From Brevibacillus laterosporus (lineage in GTDB: Bacteria; Bacillota; Bacilli; Brevibacillales; Brevibacillaceae), in NCBI RefSeq assembly GCF_030489605.1, contig NZ_JAUKFY010000003.1:248001-312000 (forward strand): 64,000 nucleotides of DNA. The letters run 5' to 3'. The position numbers and the translations under genes were made by a program. The notes beneath the pieces are model-generated. The model was not told where the DNA came from, did not search any database, and saw nothing but the letters and a program-made list of their open reading frames with translations. Positions 44,092 to 52,851 of the stretch are shown in pieces; the first letter of the stretch is position 1, and every line of letters begins with the position of its first letter.

Positions 44092-45426
44092 ATGTTTGGA
44101 TGGTTAAAGCAAGCTCCAGCCGCACCTCGTCTACCTGAACATATGATCGCTAAGATGTACAAGATCTTCCGTATCCGTACATTGATCGGAATTTTCATCG
44201 GTTATGCTGGTTATTATTTAGTTCGTAGTAACTTCGCACTGTCTACAACCTACTTAAAAAGTGACTTTGGTTTTACTACAACTCAAATCGGTCTATTAAG
44301 CTCTGTTATGGCTATTACCTATGGCGTAAGTAAATTCTTTATGGGTAACCTGGCAGACAAGGCTCATACACAACGCTTTATTGCTTTTGGTTTAATCCTG
44401 TCTGCTTTGGCTAACATTTGCTTTGGTTTCACTTCTAGCTTTGGTCTGTTTATCGTTTTATTGTTCATGAATGGTATGTTCCAAGGCATGGGTGCTCCTC
44501 CATGCAGTATCGTAATGGCAAAGTGGTTCTCCAAGAAAGAACGCGGAACAAAAATGGGTATCTGGAATTGCTCTCATAATATTGGTGGCGGTATCATTGC
44601 TCCAATCGTTGGTGTGGGTCTAGGTATTTTCGGTACACATTTCTGGCAAGCAGGTGTATACCTCTTCCCAGCGGCTCTTGCTATTCTTATTGCAATCTTT
44701 GTTTGGTTCTGCGGTAAAGATACACCTCAATCTTGTGGACTTCCGCCAATTGACGAGTATCGTAACGACTATGATGATGTAAAAGATGAATCAAATGGCA
44801 CTGATCTATCTCCGAAAGAGATCTTGATGAAATATGTTGTGAAAAACAAATTTGTGTGGTTCCTCTGCTTTGCTAACGCATTTGTTTACTTGATTCGCTT
44901 CGGTGTATTGAACTGGGTTCCTCTATACCTAACGGATGTAAAAAGCTTTACGCAAGCACAATCCCATATGGCATATCTTGCATTTGAATGGGCTGCGATC
45001 CCAAGCTCTCTACTTGTTGGTTGGTTGAGCGACCGTGTGTTTAAAGGTAATCGTATGCCGCTATGTATCATTAGTATGGTAGGCGTTGTTCTTGCAACAT
45101 TGGTATATTGGAAATCTTCCAACGTAGTAGCAATCAGTATTGCGGTATCTGTTATCGGTTGTTTGATCTATGTACCACAATTTTTAATCGGGCTATCCGC
45201 TATTGACTTCGTACCAAAGTTCGCTGTAGGTACAGCAGTAGGTATGACAGGATTGTTCGGTTATGTAGGCGGTAGCTTCGTAGCTAATGCCGTAATCGGA
45301 TTTTTAGTTGATGCTTCTGGCTGGGATGGCGGCTTCATGCTAATGCTAGCTGGCGGTATTGCAGCTAGTGCCTTCCTAATCCTTATTCAAATGGGACAAA
45401 AGAAGCAAAAGGAAAAACTAGCATAA
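44092..45426 (+). CDS. Organophosphate:phosphate antiporter (UhpT/GlpT/PgtP family)
   Basis: A 444-residue MFS transporter with 12 membrane segments. The family marks are GYAGYYLVRSNFALS in TM1, GVSKFFMGNLADKAHTQRFI (motif A loop), GMGAPPCSIVMAKWFSKKERG, and GIWNCSHNIGGGI in TM5. Family members exchange glycerol 3-phosphate, hexose 6-phosphates or phosphoglycerates for phosphate. The substrate is not resolved by sequence; nearby manA suggests a hexose phosphate. AAGGAG precedes the ATG, three bases after the binding-protein gene, and a terminator follows. Confidence 0.88.
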   Translation: MFGWLKQAPAAPRLPEHMIAKMYKIFRIRTLIGIFIGYAGYYLVRSNFALSTTYLKSDFGFTTTQIGLLSSVMAITYGVSKFFMGNLADKAHTQRFIAFGLILSALANICFGFTSSFGLFIVLLFMNGMFQGMGAPPCSIVMAKWFSKKERGTKMGIWNCSHNIGGGIIAPIVGVGLGIFGTHFWQAGVYLFPAALAILIAIFVWFCGKDTPQSCGLPPIDEYRNDYDDVKDESNGTDLSPKEILMKYVVKNKFVWFLCFANAFVYLIRFGVLNWVPLYLTDVKSFTQAQSHMAYLAFEWAAIPSSLLVGWLSDRVFKGNRMPLCIISMVGVVLATLVYWKSSNVVAISIAVSVIGCLIYVPQFLIGLSAIDFVPKFAVGTAVGMTGLFGYVGGSFVANAVIGFLVDASGWDGGFMLMLAGGIAASAFLILIQMGQKKQKEKLA

Positions 45427-45446
45427 CAGCGGTTTAAAAATAAAAA

Positions 45447-45488
45447 ATGAGGGATGTCTCTTATGATGGAGACATCCCTCATTTTTTT
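45447..45488. terminator. Bidirectional terminator between transporter and glnL
   Basis: A perfect 14-bp repeat, ATGAGGGATGTCTC with GAGACATCCCTCAT, and T runs on both sides. The stop codon of the convergent glnL-like gene (45479-45481) is inside the stem. Confidence 0.92.
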
Positions 45489-46411
45489 GCTTCCATAAAA
45501 AATACAGATAAAAACTTCCTTACATTTATGCGACATTTCGTAGTTTTTTCGCCGGATTCCAGCTCTTTCATTCGTAATCTCACCTCTTTGAAATCAAATA
45601 AGCGAGGAGCAAAATGTTCAAAAGTAGGATTCGCATAATCGGTTAATCCTAACGAGGATAAATGTGTAAAGGCCTGTAGCACCATTCGGCGAATCCGCTG
45701 CTCCATAGCCCGAACTTCTTTTACAAGTGCCTGCTCATCTATTTTATTGGACATTCTCTGCAATACCCGGGCATACAGCTCCTTTAGCTGCATATCCCGC
45801 AATAAATGTCCCCCGCGTTCTTCCGTAGCCAGCCATTGAATCATGGCAAAAAGATCACGTGCCCCTGCCTCGCCTGCAATTCCTAGCTGTAGTAAGAGCT
45901 GGCGTGCATTTTGTTCCAGATGGCTCTGTTCAAACGATCCAAGACGTGTTGCATGAAAGCCTTGATACCCCTGATTAATCTGTTCCTTCCCCTTAATATC
46001 CAATATCTGAAGCGATTTGCGAATAGATTGCAAGGATGCTTCCAAAGAAAGATGCTCTGCTACCCGTTTTAATACGGAAAGCACCTCAAGCTTATTAATC
46101 GGCTTTTGGATAAAGGTATCTATTCCTTGCAGGTATGCTTCCCCGATCATTTCTTTATTTTCTACCTGGGACACCATGATAAATTTACCGGTAAAGCCCT
46201 CCCCTTGAAGCTTTTTAATCGTCTGTATTCCATCCATCCCCGGCATTAATAAGTCAACCAAAACGACGTCTACACCATATAGCTGGTCAATCGAAACATG
46301 GATACCGTCGCTTGCTTGTCCAATGATTTCACCCAGCTTACTTTCATGAATCAGTCTCTCCAGCATCCTGCGTACAACAGCGTCATCTTTAATTAGGAAA
46401 AACCGAAGCAT
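45479..46411 (-). CDS. glnL: GlnL-type response regulator (YcbB domain)
   Basis: A 310-residue response regulator matching Bacillus GlnL. Receiver domain at about 1-120 (phospho-Asp53 in LVDLLMPGMDG, lysine in IQKPINKLE), then a YcbB-type C-terminal effector domain (about 125-285) found in GlnL proteins. In B. subtilis, GlnK-GlnL activates glutamine utilisation (glsA-glnT). Here the pair lies directly downstream of a glutamine-type ABC transporter, which is a likely target. It overlaps the kinase gene by 19 bp. Confidence 0.88.
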   Translation of the reverse strand: MLRFFLIKDDAVVRRMLERLIHESKLGEIIGQASDGIHVSIDQLYGVDVVLVDLLMPGMDGIQTIKKLQGEGFTGKFIMVSQVENKEMIGEAYLQGIDTFIQKPINKLEVLSVLKRVAEHLSLEASLQSIRKSLQILDIKGKEQINQGYQGFHATRLGSFEQSHLEQNARQLLLQLGIAGEAGARDLFAMIQWLATEERGGHLLRDMQLKELYARVLQRMSNKIDEQALVKEVRAMEQRIRRMVLQAFTHLSSLGLTDYANPTFEHFAPRLFDFKEVRLRMKELESGEKTTKCRINVRKFLSVFFMEAKK

Positions 46412-47679
46412 AAGCCCCCCTCCTCTCTTAGCAACTGATCGGTTGGTATTCTCACTTCAAAATGTGTGATTGGTTCTGACTCGTGTATGATCCTGAGTGT
46501 ACCATCCAAGCTATGAATGATGCCTTTTGCATGTGTAAGGCCTATGCCTGTAGAGGGCTTTCCTTCTCTGTCATACTTTGTGGTATAGCCTAGCTCAAAC
46601 ACCCATTCCCGATCTTCATGTAAAATACCCGCCCCATTGTCCATAACATGAAAAATAATTTCTCTCTTATCAAAACCCACTGAAAGCTCAATCTTACCTT
46701 CAATAGGAATGGCCTCTACTGCATTGGCTACCAGATTATTTAACACAGAGAGTAGCTCATAGATTTGACTGGTGGACAGATTGACATTGCACCTCTCAGT
46801 GAACTGTATCCTCTTTCCCATCATTTCAGCATACTTCTGGTTTGCGCGTATAACTAATCCACATAATTCCGATATGGATAGCTGAGGTGCTAATTCTTTT
46901 TGATTTATAATTTTTAATAACCCAGCCAGCATGCGTTGAGAATCCTTTTTTACCTCATGCACATGCTCCGCTATGTGTAAGGCCCTTGATGATTCAGTAT
47001 TTTCTGACGATAGGAGCTGCCGATATAATTGATAGCTCTCTCTGGTAATTTCCTCTAATTGCGTCATGGATTTACGCAGGTAAAAGGTTTCCTCATACAA
47101 GCCAGTGTTAATCATTCGCAGCCGTTCCAGCTCCTGCTGTCTAACTTCCCCTACCGCTCGTACTTGGCGAATGGAAAAACTATTATACAGACCCACCGCA
47201 AAGAAACTGCGCAGGGCTCCAAAGAACAAAAGCACCAATATACTTTCTCCCCAACCAGCAGGAGCTACTCCACTTATCTCACGTACCCACAGCTCCACTA
47301 AATTGGAAGCACAGTCTATCGTAGCGCCTATCAGACCTAACAGTACCGGGGATTCTACATAGCGACGGGCTCTCACTATCTGAAACAATAACGTGAAGCT
47401 ACAATAATAAAAGGCGGAGGGCAAATGAATGAACAAGCTTTCCTGCCAGGCTGTCCCGTATGCCACAATGTCCAATCCTACCCGAAACCACATAGTAAAT
47501 GCACCAGTTAGCAATCCGATCAGCGATACCGGCACATACTGGAACCACAATAAACCGAAGAAGAAGGCAGCAATCCCTAACGAAAACCGAAATGGCCCTC
47601 CAAATGGATTCACCTTCATTTCTCCAAAAAAGGCGGTTGCTAGCATAATAATCAGCAATAACGGAAGACGTTCGCGCAT
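46393..47679 (-). CDS. glnK: GlnK-type sensor histidine kinase
   Basis: A 428-residue kinase with about six membrane segments in the first 185 residues, a short coiled linker (about 185-225), an atypical HisKA region (HIAEHVHEVKKD, His near 240) and a HATPase with NNLVANAVEAIP, DNGAGI and GIGLTHAKGI. This DcuS/CitA-like SPOB-type kinase core with a multi-pass sensor matches Bacillus GlnK (YcbA), which responds to glutamine. AAAAGGAGG precedes the ATG. It is separated from glnP by an intrinsic terminator. Confidence 0.85.
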   Translation of the reverse strand: MRERLPLLLIIMLATAFFGEMKVNPFGGPFRFSLGIAAFFFGLLWFQYVPVSLIGLLTGAFTMWFRVGLDIVAYGTAWQESLFIHLPSAFYYCSFTLLFQIVRARRYVESPVLLGLIGATIDCASNLVELWVREISGVAPAGWGESILVLLFFGALRSFFAVGLYNSFSIRQVRAVGEVRQQELERLRMINTGLYEETFYLRKSMTQLEEITRESYQLYRQLLSSENTESSRALHIAEHVHEVKKDSQRMLAGLLKIINQKELAPQLSISELCGLVIRANQKYAEMMGKRIQFTERCNVNLSTSQIYELLSVLNNLVANAVEAIPIEGKIELSVGFDKREIIFHVMDNGAGILHEDREWVFELGYTTKYDREGKPSTGIGLTHAKGIIHSLDGTLRIIHESEPITHFEVRIPTDQLLREEGGLCFGFS

Positions 47680-47692
47680 AAAACCTCCTTTT

Positions 47693-47742
47693 CTTAAAAA
47701 AAAGAAAAATCTCTTTCCCCTATTTTACTAGGAAAAAGAGAT
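47693..47742 (-). terminator. Terminator of the glutamine ABC transporter operon
   Basis: On the minus strand ATCTCTTT and AAAGAGAT arms (plus-strand 47709-47716 and 47735-47742), with inner pairing, then TTTTCTTTTTTTT. It separates glnP from glnK. Confidence 0.85.
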
Positions 47743-47759
47743 GTGCAAAACCATTTCCT

Positions 47760-48410
47760 TTATATATGTTTATTTTCTAAGCGTTTAGAGACACGTGACA
47801 AGCTGTAATTCACTGCGAAATACATCATCGCTACCATCAAAAAGGTTGGTATCACATAATTAACGTTTCGTCCGTTAATAATTTGGGCATGATTCATTAA
47901 TTCTGGTAGCGCAATGACAACTGCAAGCGATGTATCCTTAAGTAAAGAGATAAATTGACTTACAATAGGGGGAACCATTCTGCGCAGGGCTTGCGGAAGC
48001 ACCACATGCCAAAGTGTTTGCATATAAGATAGACCGGATGAACGTGCCGCTTCTATCTGCCCCTTATCAACTGAATTCAAACCGCTGCGAACAATTTCAG
48101 ACAGCATGGCCGCTTCAAAAATTACCAGTGCTAAAATAGCCGCTGCTACCTTATCCAGCTTTAAACCAACCTCTGGCAAGGCAAAATACGTGAAAAAAAT
48201 GATTAAAAGAAGCGGCAAATTACGAATAAGCTCAACCGCCGTACCAAGCGCCTGCGACACAACAGGAATCCGTGCATATCGCAAGGTTCCAATAATAATC
48301 GCAATAGCAAAGCTCAAGACAATCGAGATGAATGCTACTTTGAGCGTAACCCCAAAGCCCTCTACCAAAAAGACAAGATACTGAGGAGAGTATGCTCCGA
48401 TAAAATCCAT
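47760..48410 (-). CDS. glnP: Glutamine/polar amino acid ABC permease 2
   Basis: A 216-residue HisM-type permease with about five membrane segments. The EAA loop that contacts the ATPase reads EAARSSGLSYMQTLWHVVLPQALRRMVP. It is the last gene of the glnQHMP operon and pairs with the other permease subunit. GGGAGGG precedes the ATG. Confidence 0.88.
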   Translation of the reverse strand: MDFIGAYSPQYLVFLVEGFGVTLKVAFISIVLSFAIAIIIGTLRYARIPVVSQALGTAVELIRNLPLLLIIFFTYFALPEVGLKLDKVAAAILALVIFEAAMLSEIVRSGLNSVDKGQIEAARSSGLSYMQTLWHVVLPQALRRMVPPIVSQFISLLKDTSLAVVIALPELMNHAQIINGRNVNYVIPTFLMVAMMYFAVNYSLSRVSKRLENKHI

Positions 48411-48424
48411 ATATGCCCTCCCCT

Positions 48425-49078
48425 TTATTTATGGCTCGCCAAGCGTCTCTCCAGATATCCTACGAGGAAGCTTAGCGGCAGAGTTATCATGAGATAAAAA
48501 ATAGCAACAAATATATATACATCAAATGTAACAAAGGTCTCGGCCGATATCAGATCACCAAAATACATTAAATCAAGGCCAGCAATAACCCCAAGTATAG
48601 AGGAATTTTTCACCAGATTGATAAATTGATTCCCCATGGGTGGAATTACAACTTTAAACGCCTGCGGCAAGATAATATAGCGCATGGTTTGTACATAAGT
48701 AAGGCCTGATGAACGCGCTGCCTCACTCTGCCCCTTAGGTATAGCCATGATCCCTGCGCGTATCGTTTCTGCAATAAACGCTGCGGTGTAAACTGTAAGC
48801 CCCAGCGTGCCAGCCAGAAATGGTTTTAATACAATTCCCAATGCAGGCAACCCCACAAAAAATAAAAACACAACCAGAAGAAGGGGAATATTTCGAATAA
48901 ATTCTACATATGCTACCCCTATCCAATTTAGTGGGCGTACTGGTGCAATACAAAAAACGGCAATAATTGTCCCTAATAACAAGCTTCCCGCTAATGCCAG
49001 CACACTCGCTTTAAGCGTATTTCCAAAGCCTTCCATAAACAGATCCGAGTGCTCTAGCAGAATAGAAAAATCGATCAT
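48425..49078 (-). CDS. glnM: Glutamine/polar amino acid ABC permease 1
   Basis: A 217-residue permease of the same family as its neighbour, with the EAA loop EAARSSGLTYVQTMRYIILPQAFKVVIPP. Fourteen bases separate its stop from the next permease gene. The ribosome binding site (AAAGGGGG) is about 12 bases before the ATG, longer than usual. Confidence 0.88.
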   Translation of the reverse strand: MIDFSILLEHSDLFMEGFGNTLKASVLALAGSLLLGTIIAVFCIAPVRPLNWIGVAYVEFIRNIPLLLVVFLFFVGLPALGIVLKPFLAGTLGLTVYTAAFIAETIRAGIMAIPKGQSEAARSSGLTYVQTMRYIILPQAFKVVIPPMGNQFINLVKNSSILGVIAGLDLMYFGDLISAETFVTFDVYIFVAIFYLMITLPLSFLVGYLERRLASHK

Positions 49079-49114
49079 CTCAGCTGTAATCCCCCTTTAT
49101 CTTCATGACATAAA

Positions 49115-49144
49115 GGAATGAGCGGTAGGGAGGACGCCCATTCC
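49115..49144 (-). promoter_or_regulatory. Hairpin between glnH and glnM
   Basis: Ten paired bases, GGAATGAGCG (49115-49124) with CGCCCATTCC (49135-49144), one G-T pair. It is followed on the minus strand by TTTATG. It could be a partial terminator or RNA stabiliser that raises the binding protein over the permeases. Confidence 0.5.
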
Positions 49145-49169
49145 ATTCAGGTCTTCAAATCATTCAGTT

Positions 49170-50018
49170 CTAATTTTTGGGCTTTTCACCAATCCATTTT
49201 TCGTAAAGCTTGTCATATTCACCACTTTGCTTCATTTCCTTCAGGAGATCGTTTACCAATGCTACGAATTCTGCATCACCCTTTGGCAAAGCAATTCCAT
49301 ATGGTTCTTCAGTAAATGTTCCCTCAACGACGCGGAAATTCGGATCTTGTTTCGCCATTCCGTATAACAAAGCATTATCTGTAGTTAACGCATCACCTTG
49401 ACCTGCTTTTAATGCGGTAAAGGCTTCTGCATAGTTTTCAAATTCAAGAACCTCTGCCTCTGGGGCATTTTCACGTATGTTTTTGGCTGAAGTAGAACCC
49501 TTTGCCGTCACTACTTTTTTACCCTTTGTAAAATCCTCCAAACCTTTGATGGCGCTGTCTTTCTTCACGAGGAAGGACTGACCGGCCATGAAGTATACGT
49601 CAGAGAAATCAACTTCCTTCTTGCGTTCGTCAGTAATTGTCATCGTTGCAATAATGGAATCAATCTCTCCGTTTTTTAACATCGGAATACGAGTCTTGGA
49701 AGTTACTTCTTTCAATTCAATTTTATTTTCATCACCTAGAACTTTTTTAGCAATTGCCTTCGCTATATCAATATCAAAGCCTTCGACATTTCCCGTGGCT
49801 GGATCTTTTAACCCGAATAAATTCAAATCATACTTAACCCCGACTACATACTTGCCTCGCTCTTTAATCTTAGCTACTGTACTAGTCGCTGGGCCCTTTC
49901 CTGATGAGCTAGCTCCATCCTGTGTTTTACTTGATCCACATGCTGCTAATGCTGTTGCGCTCAACATCATTGCCAAACCTACACCCAATACTTTTTTCCA
50001 GGTTTTATTTACTTTCAT
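49170..50018 (-). CDS. glnH: Glutamine/polar amino acid-binding lipoprotein
   Basis: A 282-residue SBP_bac_3 family protein. Signal peptide with lipobox (ALAAC, Cys27), a Ser/Gly linker, then the binding fold with YVVGVKYDLNLFGL, VEGFDIDIAKAIAKK, SIIATMTITDERKKEVDFS (ligand Arg region) and EPYGIALPKGDAE. It captures a polar amino acid, most likely glutamine or glutamate, outside the cell for the permease pair and GlnQ. Confidence 0.88.
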   Translation of the reverse strand: MKVNKTWKKVLGVGLAMMLSATALAACGSSKTQDGASSSGKGPATSTVAKIKERGKYVVGVKYDLNLFGLKDPATGNVEGFDIDIAKAIAKKVLGDENKIELKEVTSKTRIPMLKNGEIDSIIATMTITDERKKEVDFSDVYFMAGQSFLVKKDSAIKGLEDFTKGKKVVTAKGSTSAKNIRENAPEAEVLEFENYAEAFTALKAGQGDALTTDNALLYGMAKQDPNFRVVEGTFTEEPYGIALPKGDAEFVALVNDLLKEMKQSGEYDKLYEKWIGEKPKN

Positions 50019-50055
50019 TTGATTACCCCTTTTCCTTATTTTTATCGCGAAAAGA

Positions 50056-50784
50056 TTAATGATTTAAAATCCGGCTTAAAAATAACTGGGCCCGCTCCTC
50101 GCGCGGATTGGCAAAGAACTGACCGGGATGCGCTTCCTCCAATATTTGGCCTTGATCCATAAAAACAATTCGATCAGCCACTTCGCGCGCGAAGCCCATT
50201 TCATGTGTTACCACGACCATCGTCATTCCTTCTTTAGCGAGCTTTTTCATTACATCAAGAACCTCTCCGATCGTTTCCGGGTCAAGTGCTGATGTAGGCT
50301 CATCGAACAGCATAATTTTGGGCCTCATGGCGAGCCCCCGAGCAATGGCGACACGTTGCTGCTGACCCCCAGATAATTGGGACGGCAGCTTATCCGCTTT
50401 ATCAGGTATCCCGACTTTCTCTAAATAGGATATCGCAGTCTCTTTTGCTTCTTTCTCGGAAATACCTAACACTTTAATGGGAGCTAATGTGATGTTTTGC
50501 AACACAGTCTTGTGCGGATACAAGTTAAAATGCTGAAACACCATACCGATATCTCGACGGAGCCGATTAATGTCGGTATTTTTGTCATTGACCTTGATGT
50601 TGTCTACAATCAGTTCTCCATTTGAGATCGTTTCCAGGCGATTCATGCAGCGAACTAATGTGCTTTTCCCAGACCCGGAAGGTCCGATGACCACGACAAC
50701 CTCTCCCTGGTTAATGTGTAGATTAATGTTTTTAAGCACGTGGAAATTTCCGTAATGTTTATTCACTTGATGAAAGCTAATCAA
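50056..50784 (-). CDS. glnQ: Glutamine/polar amino acid ABC ATPase
   Basis: A 242-residue ABC ATPase of the polar amino acid type. Walker [10 protein letters not shown] (34-42), Q-loop [10 protein letters not shown], signature [16 protein letters not shown], Walker [14 protein letters not shown], and H-loop VVTHEM are intact. It begins with TTG, preceded by AAGGGGG at good spacing. It is first in the glnQHMP operon. Confidence 0.9.
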   Translation of the reverse strand: MISFHQVNKHYGNFHVLKNINLHINQGEVVVVIGPSGSGKSTLVRCMNRLETISNGELIVDNIKVNDKNTDINRLRRDIGMVFQHFNLYPHKTVLQNITLAPIKVLGISEKEAKETAISYLEKVGIPDKADKLPSQLSGGQQQRVAIARGLAMRPKIMLFDEPTSALDPETIGEVLDVMKKLAKEGMTMVVVTHEMGFAREVADRIVFMDQGQILEEAHPGQFFANPREERAQLFLSRILNH

Positions 50785-50992
50785 CCAGAATCCCCCTTAT
50801 TTATGGTTTTATATTTCGTATCGTAAAGAGAACCTACCCGATTCTACAGAAAAATACAAAGAATTTTCTTTTTATTAGAATTTTTAAACAAAATGAAAGC
50901 TGCTCTCCATTTAGCTACATAAAGCAATATTCCTGTTCCTCTCTGTCATCCGCGTTCTACATAATTTTTTCAACCTGTTCTGGAAAATAAAC

Positions 50993-51018
50993 GTAACAAA
51001 GTTTCCTACTAGAACGTC
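50993..51018 (+). promoter_or_regulatory. ECF-like promoter before the GH10-like gene
   Basis: GTAAC (50993-50997), 17 nt, then CGTC (51015-51018), 57 bp before the start codon. It resembles ECF promoters but lacks the leading T of TGTAAC (it reads CGTAAC). Confidence 0.35.
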
Positions 51019-51074
51019 TAAAGCTAATAGAGCATTTTTTTAAAAAAATCTATTGATTCGGGAGGATTGTAAGA

Positions 51075-52757
51075 ATGAAGCTTCGCCAGTTATTCGCCCT
51101 GCTTCTTTTGTTCACACTATGCGTCCCCATGATGGGCCAGTCGGTGCAAGCTCAGGCTTCCCAGGGGATTAGTATCTACCTGGATGGACAAAGAATAAAT
51201 AGTGATGTCCCACCGTACATCATTCCAAAAGTAAATGTCACCATGGTTCCCCTTCGTGTTATCAGCGAAAGCTTAGGTGCCCAGGCTAATTGGGATCAAT
51301 CCAAGCAAACCGTGACAATTCGTAAACCAGACACCAACATAAGCATGACCGTAAAGCAAAATTACGCAACGGTAAACGGATCGAAAGTTCACTTAGACTC
51401 TTCAGTAGTAAACAAGCAAGGTCGTGTCATCGTTCCGCTGCGCTTTGTAAGTCAACAATTAGGTCTTCAAGTAGCTTGGAATCAGCCTACACAAACCATC
51501 ACACTGCAATCAGGTAACCAAGCTAATTCTAATCAGTTGCCGCCACCAGACATTGCAGGACCGGGAAACGGACTATACCCTGAATATCCTGGCAATGTCA
51601 TCAGTCCTGAAAATACAAGCCCTGGTTTCACTCCTATTCCCGGAGTCCCTGCTACCACCGATCGTTCTTTGCGAGGTGTCTGGGTATCTACCGTTTATAA
51701 TTTAGATTGGCCTTCCGCCGCTTCCTACAGCAATATGGGCAAACAACAACAGGAGTACATACAATTGCTAGACTCTATGCAGGGAATGGGCTTAAATACT
51801 GTATTTGTCCAGGTTCGTCCTTCTGCAGATGCCTTTTATCCATCAGCACTAGTTCCATGGTCTAAATACCTGACAGGAACACAGGGAAAAGACCCAGGCT
51901 ATGATCCTCTTGCTTTTATGATTGAAGAGACACACAAACGCGGGATGGAGTTTCATGCTTGGTTTAACCCTTTTAGAGCTAACGTTGATGCAAAAACCGA
52001 TCAATTAGCTGCTAACCATGTAGCAAAGCTCCATCCAGAGTGGATCATTAATGCGAAAAACAAGCTCTACATTAACCCGGGAATACCTGAAGCACGTCAA
52101 CAAATCATCACGGAAATTATGGAAGTAGTAAACCGATACCAAATCGATGGCGTTCATCTGGACGATTACTTCTATCCATCTGACGGGGTATTCCCTGATG
52201 ACGCTACCTTCAAGGCTTATAACTTCAACTCGTTTGCGACAAAAGCGGAGTGGCGTCGCGATAATATTAATCAATTTGTTCGTCAATTAGGGGAAGCCAT
52301 TCATAGCGCTAAGCCACAAGTACAATATGGTATAAGTCCATTTGGTGTATGGCGCAATAAATCGATGGACAGTACCGGATCGGACACAAAAGCCGGCGTG
52401 ACTGCTTATGACAACATGCATGCAGACGTTCGTACATGGATTAAGCAAGGCTGGATTGATTATGTTATGCCGCAAATCTACTGGAGCCTCTCCTTCTCTG
52501 CTGCCCAGTACGACAAGCTGGTAAATTGGTGGTCAAATGAAGTGAACGGAACCAATGTGAAGCTATATGTAGGGCATTCTCCTTATAAGCTGGGAACAAA
52601 GGAAGCAGGCTGGCAATCAGCTCAGGAGATCATTAATCAATTGCAGTTCAATACTCAGTTCCCTCAGGTAAAGGGCGACGTATTCTTTAGCGCTAAGGAT
52701 CTTCGTAAGAATCCGCTTGGAATCGCCGATTTGCTGAGAAGCTATTACGGTAAATAG
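51075..52757 (+). CDS. Secreted GH10-like (DUF187/YngK-type) hydrolase with CuAO-N domain
   Basis: A 560-residue exported protein. Signal peptide at about 1-27 (MGQSVQAQA). A copper amine oxidase N-terminal-like domain (about 30-140) carries the LDGQRI and VPLRVISESLGAQANWD repeats, a cell-wall-associated module common in Brevibacillus and Paenibacillus. After a Pro-rich linker (about 145-190) comes a glycosyl hydrolase-like TIM barrel starting with LRGVWVSTVYNLDWPS, with HAWFNPFRAN, GVHLDDYFYP (likely catalytic acid region), YGISPFG and DYVMPQIYWS. Relatives (FenI/YngK) act on surface glycans; the substrate is unknown. GGGAGG precedes the ATG. Confidence 0.87.
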   Translation: MKLRQLFALLLLFTLCVPMMGQSVQAQASQGISIYLDGQRINSDVPPYIIPKVNVTMVPLRVISESLGAQANWDQSKQTVTIRKPDTNISMTVKQNYATVNGSKVHLDSSVVNKQGRVIVPLRFVSQQLGLQVAWNQPTQTITLQSGNQANSNQLPPPDIAGPGNGLYPEYPGNVISPENTSPGFTPIPGVPATTDRSLRGVWVSTVYNLDWPSAASYSNMGKQQQEYIQLLDSMQGMGLNTVFVQVRPSADAFYPSALVPWSKYLTGTQGKDPGYDPLAFMIEETHKRGMEFHAWFNPFRANVDAKTDQLAANHVAKLHPEWIINAKNKLYINPGIPEARQQIITEIMEVVNRYQIDGVHLDDYFYPSDGVFPDDATFKAYNFNSFATKAEWRRDNINQFVRQLGEAIHSAKPQVQYGISPFGVWRNKSMDSTGSDTKAGVTAYDNMHADVRTWIKQGWIDYVMPQIYWSLSFSAAQYDKLVNWWSNEVNGTNVKLYVGHSPYKLGTKEAGWQSAQEIINQLQFNTQFPQVKGDVFFSAKDLRKNPLGIADLLRSYYGK

Positions 52758-52778
52758 CAAAGGAAAATAGGAAATAAG

Positions 52779-52826
52779 CCCCCCTCCTCGTCCATTTTAA
52801 AAGGGCGCGGGAGGGGATTTTGTATG
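52779..52826 (+). terminator. Terminator of the GH10-like gene
   Basis: CCCCTCC and GGAGGGG arms with additional CG pairing, then ATTTTGT. It lies about 25 bp after the stop codon. Confidence 0.7.
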
Positions 52827-52851
52827 TTGGGGGTCTTATCTATCATATCAA

